Numbered from the stretch's first letter, positions 51,232 to 60,284 are shown. The stretch: DNA of 64,000 bases from Streptomyces sp. BHT-5-2 (GCF_019774615.1 NZ_CP081496.1:4092001-4156000); one strand, 5' to 3'. The notes: generated by a model from the sequence alone, not told the origin. A program made the numbers and translations.

Positions 51232-52830
51232 ATGAGCAATGCGCGGGAAGTGACTTGGCGGCCTTCTCAGAAGCGTGCCCTGTGGTCCTTCGTCGGACTC
51301 GGGGCGGCCGGGGTGGGCCTGGCGGTGGTGCGTGCCGCGTTTGTCGGCACGCTCCTGGATGTCTGGCTGGGCATCGGCGTGCTGCTGGCGCCGCTGGGCA
51401 TCGTGTCGCTCTTCGCGGTCACCGCCGAGGTGACCGCCGACGCGGACGGCCTGCACTTCCGGAGGCTGCTGCGCCGCCGGAGCCTACCGTGGCGTGACGT
51501 CGCCGATCTGCGTGTACGCCTGTTGCACGCGAACAACAGCCGGGTCCAGGAGGTCCGTCGCGTCAGCCTGCTGCTGCGGGACGGACGCAGGACGCTCCTC
51601 CCTCTCCCCCAGGCGGTTTCGGGGTCCGCCTCGGACTTCGATGCGAAGTTGGAAGCGCTCCGCGCGCTGCACCGCGAGTACGGAGCCCCGGAATCGGACC
51701 ACGTCCACGTCGTCTCGTACCGCACCGCCGGGCGGGGCCGGGCCGGCTCGGTGACCGTGTGCGCGCTACTGCTCGCGTTGGCCGGCGGGACGGCCTGCTT
51801 CGTGCCGAGCGTCGCGTCGTACGAGCAGGCGTGGCAGTCGGCCGCCCCGTGCACGGCCGGGACGCCCGCCGGGGAACGCAGCGAGTGCCTGACCACCCTG
51901 CCGGCCGTGATCGCACGAACCGAGGCCAACCCGCCCAAGCAGAGCAGCTGGTTGTACTTCACCGACGACCGGCCGCTGAGGCGACTTGAGGTCTCCCGCG
52001 ACGCCGCCCAGGAATTCCAGGCCGGCGCCCGCGTCGAACTCACCATCTGGCGCGGCGAGGTGATGGAGGTCGCCGGAAAGCACTACGTGTGGCGCGACCA
52101 CGTCCCCACCGGCGGATCCGTGGCCGCCGTAGCGGCATCGTTCGCTCTCGCCGCGGGCTACCCCGGAGCCCAGCTACTGCTGTGTCTGCGCGGGCGCCGG
52201 CTGCCCGACGACGAGGTCCTCCCGTCGGCCCTTCCGTTCGCGGGTGTGCTCGTCGGTACGGCCCTGTGGCTACTGCCGCTCTGCTACTTCTTCTTCACGC
52301 CCCTGCTCAGCTCTCCCGTCGCGGTCGCATGGGCGGTCGTCGGCTCGCTGTGCACACTGGGCCTGTTCTCCTTCGCCTGGCGTGCCACGCGGGTCCGTAC
52401 GCCCGCAGAGCCCGGGACGGCCGGAGGGCGCATCGAGGAGGCATCTGCCGATGAGGAGGTGTTTCTGGCCGCCTGTTTCCTGGAGCACACCGACTACAAC
52501 CCGTACCGCTTCGGCACCCACATCGTCCTGGGTGGCGGCCCGCTCGCGGTGACGCCCCACGCCGGTCCAGGCCGGTTCGCGGCGAAGCGGATACCGGTGG
52601 AGCGGCTCACCGTCCAGGACGTACGGCGTGCCCGCGGTAGCGATGGCGACGGGATCCCCAGAAGCTGGCACGTAGCCGAACTCGACGACGCGGGAGTACC
52701 GGTTCGCCTCGCGGCCGCCCCGGCGGACCTTGCTCGCGTGATCCGCGTGATCCGCGGACCGGCCCCCGCCGAAACCCCCACGCACATCGCAACCTCCGAG
52801 GGCTCCGGTGGTCCTGTCCCGTCGCATTGA
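51232..52830 (+). CDS. Large membrane protein with N-terminal PH-like domain
   Basis: 532 residues from the ATG at 51232. Two hydrophobic helices (about 20-65) are followed by VTADADGLHFRRLLRRRSLP and WRDVADLRVRL. These are typical of the bacterial PH-like domain attached to two helices (DUF3093/bPH_6-type). Then come a single helix (180-200), an extracellular Cys-pair region (SAAPCTAGTPAGERSECL), two to four more helices (300-390) and a cytoplasmic C-terminal domain of ~130 residues. Function unknown. Monocistronic. Confidence 0.8.
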   Translation: MSNAREVTWRPSQKRALWSFVGLGAAGVGLAVVRAAFVGTLLDVWLGIGVLLAPLGIVSLFAVTAEVTADADGLHFRRLLRRRSLPWRDVADLRVRLLHANNSRVQEVRRVSLLLRDGRRTLLPLPQAVSGSASDFDAKLEALRALHREYGAPESDHVHVVSYRTAGRGRAGSVTVCALLLALAGGTACFVPSVASYEQAWQSAAPCTAGTPAGERSECLTTLPAVIARTEANPPKQSSWLYFTDDRPLRRLEVSRDAAQEFQAGARVELTIWRGEVMEVAGKHYVWRDHVPTGGSVAAVAASFALAAGYPGAQLLLCLRGRRLPDDEVLPSALPFAGVLVGTALWLLPLCYFFFTPLLSSPVAVAWAVVGSLCTLGLFSFAWRATRVRTPAEPGTAGGRIEEASADEEVFLAACFLEHTDYNPYRFGTHIVLGGGPLAVTPHAGPGRFAAKRIPVERLTVQDVRRARGSDGDGIPRSWHVAELDDAGVPVRLAAAPADLARVIRVIRGPAPAETPTHIATSEGSGGPVPSH

Positions 52831-52885
52831 GGCTCCTGAGGCCCTGTGATGGTGACGTGGGGAGGCGTGTGGCGTTGGTCAGTGC

Positions 52886-53476
52886 ATGGTCATTGGGCGT
52901 GTGGTGGGCTGGCTGGGCCTGGTCGGGGTGGTGGCTGCCGCGTTGAGTGGGTGTGTGGCGGTGGAGCCACGGTCGGCGGACGAGGTGCGTCGGACGGTGG
53001 TGCCGGGGCCAACGCCTTCATGGCCCTGGTCGGCATCGCCGTGGACGCCCGGCCCAGGGCATGAGCGGATGTTGACGGTGCCGGGACCGACGGTCGATGC
53101 ATCGTCAGCGCGTGCGCACACCCGGCCCACCGCCCCGGCGACGTCGTCCGGCGAAAGCGGTCGGGCGTCGGCGCGCGGAGGCGGGGGCTGGGGCGGGGGC
53201 GGGGGCGGGGACCAGAGCGGGGTGCCGGAGAGGGAGGCGGCCGGAGTGGGAGCGCTTCCCCACCCCCACCCAGCGGCACGGCCGTCGGCGGCTACGCGAC
53301 GGCCGTCCGTGGCCCGGCGCCCGGCACGCCCGGCGCCTGCGCCGGCTCGGCATCCGTCGTGGACGCCGCCCGTGCCGTCGCGGGTGACGGGGCGAGAGAT
53401 GCGGCCGCTGTGCCAGGCAGCGGTGGGCCGGGTGAACCCGGAAATCCTCGCCCTGTGCCAGGGGTTGGCCCAATAG
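52886..53476 (+). CDS. Proline/glycine-rich lipoprotein
   Basis: 196 residues from the ATG at 52886. Lipoprotein signal MVIGRVVGWLGLVGVVAAAL ends in the lipobox LSGC (Cys about residue 23). A long Pro/Gly/Ala/Arg-rich spacer follows, with a run of Gly (RGGGGWGGGGGGDQ) that could span the cell wall. The only folded-looking part is the C-terminus, MRPLCQAAVGRVNPEILALC, whose two Cys match a small disulfide motif seen at the ends of many Streptomyces lipoproteins. Function unknown. Confidence 0.7.
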   Translation: MVIGRVVGWLGLVGVVAAALSGCVAVEPRSADEVRRTVVPGPTPSWPWSASPWTPGPGHERMLTVPGPTVDASSARAHTRPTAPATSSGESGRASARGGGGWGGGGGGDQSGVPEREAAGVGALPHPHPAARPSAATRRPSVARRPARPAPAPARHPSWTPPVPSRVTGREMRPLCQAAVGRVNPEILALCQGLAQ

Positions 53477-53703
53477 CGGGTTCCGGTCGCCGTCCCCAGT
53501 TGCCGGTGCCGTTGTCATCGCACACCCCCGCCCCAACTCATCCACCCAGTGGAAGTGCACGGCGCGCAGCGGTGACGGGACCGCCTGCCGCCTGCCTGCG
53601 CATGAGCGCCGCGAACACGGCAAGGACACCAAGCACCACCTGCCCACGGCAACTTGGGCGGCGGGCCGTCCACACCGCCAGTAGGCGTCGACAACCGGCG
53701 CCG

Positions 53704-54243
53704 TCAGTCGGGGCCGAGACCGGTGATCAGGGACTGGACGACCATGTCGGCTCCCTGAGCAGGGGAAAGCTCCGGCATCTCATGTGACGCGACATTCGTG
53801 AGGTGGATGAGCAGGGAGCGAGCCCAACGGTCCGGAAGGCCGGGGCGGATGACCTGCTCCCGCACCGCGCGCGCCGTGAAGGCGTCGAGCTGCTCGATCA
53901 GCCGGCCAAGACGGTCGGCTGCGGCTTGATCCCGTACTTGCTGTACGTCCACCGGCCACCGCCTGCTGACGGTGATGATGCCCTCGGCGTACCGGTGCAG
54001 CGCCGCCATCACGGGCGCCTCGGTCAACCGCGCCTCCGCGAGGACCTTTTCACAGGCATCGAGCTTGGCCTCATGGACGGCGGCCAGCAGTGCCTCACGG
54101 GTCTTGAAGTGGCGGTAGACGGTACGTCGGTCGACGCCCGCCGCCTCTGCGATCACCGCGATGCTCGTGCCGGGGTCGCGCGCCAGCAGGCGTGCTCCGG
54201 TCTGCAGGACCGCGTCAAGGTTGCGTGCCGCATCAGCTCTCAT
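53704..54243 (-). CDS. TetR-family regulator
   Basis: 179 residues. The HTH is clear: GTSIAVIAEAAGVDRRTVYRHFKTREALLAAVHEA at residues 25-60. The ligand domain has no recognisable pocket signature. The gene is divergent from a PPOX protein and short-chain dehydrogenase, which it probably represses; a small palindrome lies in the shared 149-bp region. In related genomes TetR/SDR/PPOX neighbours form small stress or detoxification loci. Confidence 0.9.
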   Translation of the reverse strand: MRADAARNLDAVLQTGARLLARDPGTSIAVIAEAAGVDRRTVYRHFKTREALLAAVHEAKLDACEKVLAEARLTEAPVMAALHRYAEGIITVSRRWPVDVQQVRDQAAADRLGRLIEQLDAFTARAVREQVIRPGLPDRWARSLLIHLTNVASHEMPELSPAQGADMVVQSLITGLGPD

Positions 54244-54304
54244 CGTGATCGGAGCATACGCAGGCGTGAGGCCAGTTGGCCAGAAAGTGCCACGCGGTTA
54301 TTAC

Positions 54305-54313
54305 GAGTTACTC
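54305..54313. promoter_or_regulatory. Short palindrome in divergent TetR promoter
   Basis: GAGTTACTC, symmetric about its central T, lies in the AT-rich stretch (54296-54322) between the TetR and PPOX genes. Candidate operator only; flanking bases are not symmetric. Confidence 0.3.
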
Positions 54314-54392
54314 ATTAATTGTCACACAGGCATGGCATTAGTGCTTCACTTGGCGCGTTGAGCATCGTGTCCCCTCGCTCCAGGAGGCGTGT

Positions 54393-54806
54393 GTGAGTCC
54401 GGTCCGGATGTCCGAGAAGTTGAAAGAAGCCCTCGATTCCCGGGTGTTCGTCACGGTGGCGACGCTCCAGCCCGACGGGAGCCCGCATCAGTCAGTGGTC
54501 TGGGTAGGGAGAGACGGCGACGGTCTGTTCTTCGTGACCGGCGTCGACAAGCTCAAGGTGCGCAATCTGCGACGGGATCCCCGGCTGAGCGTGACGGTCA
54601 ACCCACCCGACGAGCCCTACGGGTACACGGTGATCAGCGGCAGCGCCCGCTTCGAGAGCGCGGGCAGTCACGAGCGCATGGACGAACTGGCCGTCAAATA
54701 CACCGGCAGGACCTACGCCGAGCACCACCCGGAGTCGTATGCCGCCCTCCCGGAACTGGTCACCGTGCACGTCACCCCCGAAAGGATCGCGTCCCGGTTC
54801 CTGTGA
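54393..54806 (+). CDS. PPOX-class F420-dependent oxidoreductase family protein
   Basis: 137 residues from GTG 54393, directly after AGGAGG. Split-barrel flavin-binding fold: DSRVFVTVATLQPDGSPHQS, VVWVGRDGDGLFFVT, LKVRNLRRDPRLSVTV, and the end VHVTPERIASRFL, all typical of the TIGR03618 group that uses coenzyme F420. It probably reduces a small organic substrate. A dehydrogenase gene follows after 28 bp on the same transcript. Confidence 0.9.
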   Translation: MSPVRMSEKLKEALDSRVFVTVATLQPDGSPHQSVVWVGRDGDGLFFVTGVDKLKVRNLRRDPRLSVTVNPPDEPYGYTVISGSARFESAGSHERMDELAVKYTGRTYAEHHPESYAALPELVTVHVTPERIASRFL

Positions 54807-54834
54807 GGTCGAAGAAACGGAGAAGAGCAGCGTG

Positions 54835-55401
54835 ATGAAGACCTACGTCATCACCGGCGGCACGGACGGCATCGGCAAGGCACTCGCCGACAGGTACTTG
54901 GAAAGGGGGCAAGAGGTGGTGGTGATCGGGCGCAGCGCGGAGAAGGGCGAAGCGTGGCTCGCCGCCGCACAACACCGTGGCGCGGCGGCGAGGGCACACT
55001 TCATACGCGCCGACCTGAGCCGGCTGTCCGAGACCAGAGCGGTGGTCGAACGCATCCGGTCCGCCTGGGCGCAGGTCGACGCCGATCTCCTCGGGGTCGC
55101 CTTCGTGGACACCCGGCCAACGACAACGGTGCGGTACGTGCTGTTCAACCCGGGCACGGTCAACACCGGCTTCTCGGGCCAGTACACGCCGGACGTCATG
55201 ACGCAGATCGACATCATCCGCCGGTCCGCCCAGCCGGTTCACGAGGCCATCGTCCCGATCCTCAAGCTCCTGGACGACCCGCCCCTCGCCCCGCTCAGCG
55301 CATTCGTACGGGACAAGCCCCTCAGTGCACAGGGCCCGGGTTTTACGCTCGCGGAGGCACGGCGGCTGCACCGCTACACCACAGGGCTGCTGGCCGACTG
55401 A
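54835..55401 (+). pseudogene. Short-chain dehydrogenase with internal deletion of its active site
   Basis: 188 codons; the ATG at 54835 follows GGAGAAG. The N-terminus is a normal SDR Rossmann half (YVITGGTDGIGKALADRYLE, ... FIRADLSRLSETRAVV). The C-terminus is also normal (YVLFNPGTVNTGFSG, the PG...T loop). Between them, after SAWAQVDAD, the NNAG strand, the catalytic Ser and YxxxK are missing: roughly 80-90 residues compared with a full-length ~280-residue SDR. The reading frame stays open, so the deletion is in frame and a shortened, presumably inactive protein can still be made. Confidence 0.7.
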
Positions 55402-55487
55402 GCAGGAGGCCGACGGGAATCGGAGGAGCCGTCCCCGGCATCGCGCGGACCGGCGTCGGCAGTTGGAGAACCAGGACGCCACTCGGG

Positions 55488-55823
55488 TCAGTCGAGATAG
55501 GTCACCTGCAGAACCGTTACGGTCTGCAGGGTCTTCCCGACCAGGATGACCGCGGCGATCTGCTCGCCGAGAACCATCCGCACGTACTTGTCCTCCTCGC
55601 CATACGAGATCGTGCCGCCCAAGGGGTCGGTACAGGCATCGGCGAGGGCAAGGGTGAGCTCTTCGCTGGCGGCCGCGGGCAGCGCTTCGTGAACTGCTTC
55701 GGCAGCCGGGTCGTACTTGAGGCGATACACGCGTCCCTCCAGGACCAGCTCCGTCTCCCCTACGGCATGCGTGAGCGTAGCGGATGGCGAACTCTGCGTG
55801 TCCGCGGGGCAAGTGACGTGCAT
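55488..55823 (-). CDS. RelE/ParE-like small protein (candidate toxin)
   Basis: 111 residues from the ATG at 55823. The first ~30 residues are a polar extension. From VYRLKYDPAAEAVHEALPAA the pattern (Y.(L/V).Y.P.A......LP......... , then DPLGGT, then LGEQIAAVILV and a final VTVLQVTY strand) resembles RelE/ParE-fold proteins of actinobacteria. The gene starts 8 bp after the stop of a 94-residue partner on the same strand, the antitoxin-first layout of type II toxin-antitoxin systems. The catalytic residues of RelE are not evident, so toxicity is unproven. Confidence 0.55.
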   Translation of the reverse strand: MHVTCPADTQSSPSATLTHAVGETELVLEGRVYRLKYDPAAEAVHEALPAAASEELTLALADACTDPLGGTISYGEEDKYVRMVLGEQIAAVILVGKTLQTVTVLQVTYLD

Positions 55824-55831
55824 TCAGGTGA

Positions 55832-56116
55832 TCAGGCTGCGCCGCGCGCCCGGATCTGCGCCGCCTTCCGTGAAACAGCGTCGGTCCGCTCGATCCAAGC
55901 TCCGGGGAGGTGCTCGCCACGGACGTCGTGCTCGGCGAGGACATGGCCGCGGTCGACGGCGGCCTGGAGGTCCTTGGCGATCCGCTCCCACTTCGCGAAC
56001 ACCGCGAGGAGTCGGTGGGCAGGCGTGCGGCTGATCTCGCCGAGGAAGCGCTGGGCGAGGGCGGGGTTGCCGAGGGCGTCACCGATGCTCTCGATGGTCC
56101 ACGGCTCAGTGCTCAT
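55832..56116 (-). CDS. Small partner protein (candidate antitoxin)
   Basis: 94 residues; the ATG at 56116 lies just after GGAGG. Mainly helical: EPWTIESIGDALGNPALAQR, FLGEISRTPAHRLLAVFAKW and ERIAKDLQAAVDRGHVLAEH. The second half ends with basic residues. It is not a standard DNA-binding antitoxin by eye, but the two-gene layout with the RelE-like ORF and the 8-bp spacing suggest a pair. It could instead be an uncharacterised small conserved protein. Confidence 0.6.
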   Translation of the reverse strand: MSTEPWTIESIGDALGNPALAQRFLGEISRTPAHRLLAVFAKWERIAKDLQAAVDRGHVLAEHDVRGEHLPGAWIERTDAVSRKAAQIRARGAA

Positions 56117-56470
56117 GCCGCCTCCAGAAGGCTGGAATCGCGAATCACGAGACAAGATAGCGCAGGGTTCGACCATCAACCCGAACCCCGATGTCGCAGA
56201 CATATGCGTAATTTGCGCGACGCCTGGCGGGCAAGGATTCCGCAGTACGCGCCTGGGCCGTAGCGGATCGGCCGTAGCAGGTCGGCGCACAGAGACAGAC
56301 GGAGATATGCGCAGATAAGCCACATACCGACACACACGGGCAGCGTCAGGGCTGCCTTCCGAGCGAGCGCGGGCGCTTCGTGGCCGACGATGCCGCGGCG
56401 GCGCCACCCCCGTCCCCCTCCCCCGTCCCGGCTCCCGTCCCAGTCCCCGTCCCAGTCCCCACCCGGGCCC

Positions 56471-56500
56471 TGCCGGGGTGACCCGCGTCTCACCCCGGCA
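56471..56500. terminator. Perfect 10-bp-stem hairpin before the PadR promoter
   Basis: TGCCGGGGTG pairs exactly with CACCCCGGCA around a 10-nt loop, ending 11 bp before the PadR operator. It could stop read-through toward padR or insulate the promoter; no plus-strand gene ends nearby. Confidence 0.6.
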
Positions 56501-56511
56501 GGAGCGCTTGT

Positions 56512-56531
56512 CTATGCAACTTGTTGCATAG
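56512..56531. promoter_or_regulatory. PadR operator
   Basis: CTATGCAAC and GTTGCATAG are a perfect inverted repeat separated by TT, 12 bp before the padR-type start. The ATGC...GCAT form is like known PadR sites (ATGT/ACAT type). Confidence 0.85.
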
Positions 56532-56543
56532 CAGGATCGGGGC

Positions 56544-57101
56544 ATGGCGCTTGAGCACGCGATCCTTGTGTCCCTGTTGGAGAAGCCGGGGTCCGGCTAT
56601 GAGCTGTCCCGGCGCTTCGAGCGGTCCATCGGCTACTTCTGGACCGCCACCCACCAGCAGATCTATCGCGTGCTCAAGCGGATGGAGCAGGACGGCTGGA
56701 TCGACGTCCGGGACGTGCCGCAGCAGGGCCGGCCGGACAAGAAGGAGTACTCCGTCGCGGCTCCCGGCCGGACCGCCCTCTCCCAGTGGCTCAACGAACC
56801 GGTCGAGCCCGAGAGCGTTCGGCACGATCTCGCCGTCAAGATCCGGGGCGCGGCCTTCGACGACCCGGCCGCCCTGATCCGCGAGGTGGAACGGCACCGT
56901 CAGGCACATGCGGACCGGCTCGCCCACTATCTCGCGGGCGAGCGGCGCGACTTCACCGGCCCCGAGGCCGACGCCCCGCTCGACGCCGGACAGGAACTCC
57001 AACACGTCGTACTGCGCGGCGGCATCGCCTACGAGCGGATGACGATCGCCTGGCTCGACGACGTCCTGGACACCCTGCACCGGCTTCGTCCCACGTCCTG
57101 A
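56544..57101 (+). CDS. PadR-family regulator
   Basis: 185 residues from the ATG at 56544. Winged helix: ALEHAILVSLLEKPGSGYEL, SRRFERSIGYFWTATHQQIY, RVLKRMEQDGWIDVRDV, and the family PDKKEYSVAAPGRTAL. The C-terminal dimerisation domain (PadR-like, with LREVERHRQAHADRLAHYL) is present. A perfect operator overlaps the promoter, so it is autoregulated, and the acyl-CoA dehydrogenase gene 68 bp downstream is the likely co-regulated target. The inducer may be a phenolic or fatty acid. Confidence 0.93.
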   Translation: MALEHAILVSLLEKPGSGYELSRRFERSIGYFWTATHQQIYRVLKRMEQDGWIDVRDVPQQGRPDKKEYSVAAPGRTALSQWLNEPVEPESVRHDLAVKIRGAAFDDPAALIREVERHRQAHADRLAHYLAGERRDFTGPEADAPLDAGQELQHVVLRGGIAYERMTIAWLDDVLDTLHRLRPTS

Positions 57102-57169
57102 ACCTCACGCGGGCGTCACGGCCCGCAGCCCCACAACCGAAAAACCCTCAGCCCGGAAAGGCGACCCTC

Positions 57170-58891
57170 ATGGCGGACTCCCTGCTCTTCAACCCCCGCA
57201 CCTACGACCCGGCGCACTTCGACGCCGAGACCCGACGGCTGCTGCGCGCCACCGTCGACTGGTTCGAGGAGCGCGGCAAGCGCAAGCTCATAGAGGACTA
57301 CCGCTCCCGTGCCTGGCTGTCGGAGTTCCTTGCGTTCTCCGCCAAGGAGAAGCTGTTCGCGACCTTCCTGACCCCGGCTTCGGCCGCCGACGGGCAGTCG
57401 GACAAGCGGTGGGACACCGCCCGGATCGCCGCCCTCAACGAGATCTTCGGCTTCTACGGGCTCGACTACTGGTATGCCTGGCAGGTCACCATCCTCGGGC
57501 TCGGCCCGGTCTGGCAGAGCGACAACGCCACCGCCCGGGCCCGCGCGGCCGAACTCCTCGACCAGGGCGAGGTGTTCGCCTTTGGCCTGTCGGAGAAGGC
57601 GCACGGCGCCGACATCTACTCCACCGACATGCTGCTGGAGCCCGACGGCGAGGGCGGTTTCCGCGCCAGCGGTGCCAAGTACTACATCGGCAACGGAAAC
57701 GCCGCCGGGCTCGTCTCCGTCTTCGGCCGGCGCACCGACATCGAGGGCCCGGACGGCTATGTCTTCTTCGCCGCGGACAGCCGCCATCCGGCGTACCAGC
57801 TGGTGAAGAACGTCGTCGACTCCTCCAAGTACGTCAGCGAGTTCCGCCTGGAGGACTACCCGGTGGGCGCCGACGACGTCCTGCACACCGGCCGCGCCGC
57901 CTTCGACGCCGCCCTCAACACCGTCAACGTCGGGAAGTTCAACCTCTGCACCGGCGCCATCGGCATCTGCGAGCACGCGATGTACGAGGCCGTCACCCAC
58001 GCGCAGAACCGCATCCTCTACGGCCGGCCGGTCACCGCCTTCCCGCACGTGCGCCGCGAGCTGACCGACGCCTACGTACGCCTCGTCGGGATGAAGCTGT
58101 TCAGCGACCGCGCGGTCGACTACTTCCGGTCCGCCGGCCCCGAGGACCGTCGCTACCTCCTCTTCAACCCCATGACGAAGATGAAGGTGACCACCGAGGG
58201 CGAGAAGGTCATCGACCTGATGTGGGACGTGATCGCCGCCAAGGGCTTCGAGAAGGACACCTACTTCGCCCAGGCGGCCACCGAGATCCGGGGCCTGCCC
58301 AAGCTGGAGGGCACGGTCCACGTCAACCTCGCCCTGATCCTGAAGTTCATGGGCAACCACCTGCTCAATCCGGCCGAGTACGCGCCGGTGCCCACCCGCC
58401 TCGACGCGACCGACGACGCCTTCCTCTTCCAGCAGGGGCCCGCCCGCGGCCTGGGCGCGATCCGCTTCCATGACTGGCGCACCGCCTACGACCGCTACGC
58501 CGAGGTGCCCAACGTCGCCCGTTTCCGCGAACAGGCCGACGCGCTCTGCGAGTTCGTCACCACCGCCGCCCCCGACGAGGAGCAGAGCCGCGACCTCGAC
58601 CTGCTCCTCGCCGTCGGCCAGCTCTTCGCACTGGTCGTGCACGGCCAGCTGATCCTGGAGCAGGCGCAGCTGACCGGTCTGGAAACCGATGTCCTGGACG
58701 AGCTGTTCGCCGTGCTCGTCCGTGACTTCTCCGCGCACGCCGTCGAGCTGCACGGCAAGGACTCCGCCACCGAGGGCCAGCAGCGCTGGGCGCTGGGCGC
58801 GGTTCGCCGCCCGGTCACCGACGAGGCCCGCTCCGCCCGTGTCTGGCAGCGCGTGGAGGCGCTGGCCGGAGCCTACGAGATGGCACCGTAA
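57170..58891 (+). CDS. Acyl-CoA dehydrogenase family protein, long form
   Basis: 573 residues; the ATG at 57170 follows GGAAAGG. The central region is an acyl-CoA dehydrogenase fold: VFAFGLSEKAHGADIYSTDM, FRASGAKYYIGNGNAAGLVS, AQNRILYGRPVTAFPHVRRE, then GTVHVNLALILKFMGNHLL. The usual (Y)EGT catalytic-base motif reads LEGTVHVN, with Glu kept. The N-terminal ~60 residues and the ~150-residue C-terminal helical domain are longer than in standard enzymes, as in acyl-CoA oxidase-like variants. Substrate unknown; likely under the PadR regulator upstream. Confidence 0.88.
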   Translation: MADSLLFNPRTYDPAHFDAETRRLLRATVDWFEERGKRKLIEDYRSRAWLSEFLAFSAKEKLFATFLTPASAADGQSDKRWDTARIAALNEIFGFYGLDYWYAWQVTILGLGPVWQSDNATARARAAELLDQGEVFAFGLSEKAHGADIYSTDMLLEPDGEGGFRASGAKYYIGNGNAAGLVSVFGRRTDIEGPDGYVFFAADSRHPAYQLVKNVVDSSKYVSEFRLEDYPVGADDVLHTGRAAFDAALNTVNVGKFNLCTGAIGICEHAMYEAVTHAQNRILYGRPVTAFPHVRRELTDAYVRLVGMKLFSDRAVDYFRSAGPEDRRYLLFNPMTKMKVTTEGEKVIDLMWDVIAAKGFEKDTYFAQAATEIRGLPKLEGTVHVNLALILKFMGNHLLNPAEYAPVPTRLDATDDAFLFQQGPARGLGAIRFHDWRTAYDRYAEVPNVARFREQADALCEFVTTAAPDEEQSRDLDLLLAVGQLFALVVHGQLILEQAQLTGLETDVLDELFAVLVRDFSAHAVELHGKDSATEGQQRWALGAVRRPVTDEARSARVWQRVEALAGAYEMAP

Positions 58892-59054
58892 CAGCCTGGC
58901 GAGCGGCCTGCGCCGCCCGGGACCGCAGGCCGTCCCCGGGCGGCGCGGGCGTCTGCGCCGAGCCCTGCGCTGGGTCCGGCGCAACATCGAGGCGTCCTAC
59001 CCGACCTCACGAATTGAGTTGCGCCAGGGCCGGTGCGCCCGATGAGGTACGTCC

Positions 59055-60284
59055 ATGGACGGGGCGACGGAACATACGCAACGAGCCAGGACAGGAACAG
59101 ACCGCGCGCTCACCCAGCCACCGGCTGCCTGGCACGGGCCGGCAGTACTCGTCGCGCTGATGCTGGCCGCCTTCGCCTTCAACACGGCGGAGAACCTCCC
59201 GGTCGGCCTCCTCGAACTCATCTCCCCGAGCCTACGGGTGTCCCGCCCCACGGTCGGTCTCCTGGTCACCGGTTACGGCCTGACTGTGGCCATCGCCTCC
59301 GTGCCGCTCGCCCACGTCATGCGGGCTGTGCCCCGACGCCACGTACTCACCGGACTCCTCGCCGCGCTCGTCGTGTCCAGTCTGGCGGCGGCGTCGGCGA
59401 ACTCCTACTGGTTGTTCCTTGCCGCGCGGCTGCTGACCGCCCTCGCCCAGGCGCTCTTCTGGGCCGTGCTGGGGCCGGTCGCAGTGGGCCTGTTCACGCC
59501 GAGAGTTCGCGGCCGGGTGGTCGCGGCGCTGTCCGTCGCCGGCTCACTGGCCCTCGTGCTCGGTGTGCCTGCCGGGACCTGGCTCGGCAGGCAGAGCACC
59601 TGGCGGGTACCCATCGCCGTGCTCGCGGCGGCGGGGTGCATCTCCTGGGTGACGATTGCCGCGCTGCTGCCGACCTCGCGCCCGGATGAAGAACCTGCCG
59701 CCTACGGAACCAGCCCCAACGCTCGCCGGTTCACAACAGTCCTGGTGAGCGGAGCCCTGTCGGCCACCGGGGCGTTCGCGGGATACACCTACATCTCGAC
59801 GTTCCTGGGCGAGGTGAGCGGATTCTCTCCGAGCGCCGTCAATGCCCTGTTCGTGGTGTTCGGTTTTGCCTGCCTGGCCGGGGTGAGCATCACCGGCGCG
59901 CTGCTGGACCGCTTCCCACGCTCCGCACTGGTCGCGGCCGTGGCCGCTCAGGCGGCGGGCATGTTCGGCCTGTATGCGGCAGGCAGCGAACCGATGGCAG
60001 CGGTGGCGTTCCTGGCTCTGACGGGCGGCGCACTCGGGCCGGTGTTCATGACCACCCAGAACGCCATGCTGGAGTGCGCACCGCGTCGCACGGACATCGC
60101 CCTGGCGGCCAACTCCGGTGCCTACAACGCCGGTATCGCAGCAGGCGCCGCGCTCGGAGCACTGACCCTCACCCTGGCCGACGTACGGAGCACGTTCCTC
60201 GCCGGCAGCCTCCTGACCACTGCAGCCTGCGCGACCCTCCTCTGCGAACTACTGCTGCCCGCCCGGCGAACGACCACCACGTAG
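59055..60284 (+). CDS. MFS transporter, DHA1 family
   Basis: 409 residues from the ATG at 59055. Twelve hydrophobic helices after a 27-residue polar N-terminus. The start AFAFNTAENLPVGLLELISP matches the N-terminal helix of the arabinose/purine-efflux-type MFS subgroup (FxxGxxEFxxxGLLPxI). Between helices 4 and 6 are QALFWAVLGPVAVGLFTP and AGTWLGRQSTWRVPIAVL. Its probable role is efflux of a small polar or drug molecule. Monocistronic; a weak promoter lies in the 160-bp upstream gap. Confidence 0.88.
   Translation: MDGATEHTQRARTGTDRALTQPPAAWHGPAVLVALMLAAFAFNTAENLPVGLLELISPSLRVSRPTVGLLVTGYGLTVAIASVPLAHVMRAVPRRHVLTGLLAALVVSSLAAASANSYWLFLAARLLTALAQALFWAVLGPVAVGLFTPRVRGRVVAALSVAGSLALVLGVPAGTWLGRQSTWRVPIAVLAAAGCISWVTIAALLPTSRPDEEPAAYGTSPNARRFTTVLVSGALSATGAFAGYTYISTFLGEVSGFSPSAVNALFVVFGFACLAGVSITGALLDRFPRSALVAAVAAQAAGMFGLYAAGSEPMAAVAFLALTGGALGPVFMTTQNAMLECAPRRTDIALAANSGAYNAGIAAGAALGALTLTLADVRSTFLAGSLLTTAACATLLCELLLPARRTTTT

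Noticed and set aside
57116..58987. 623-codon minus-strand frame across the long acyl-CoA dehydrogenase
   Set aside because: Antisense shadow without motifs; the plus strand has ribosome site and catalytic motifs.
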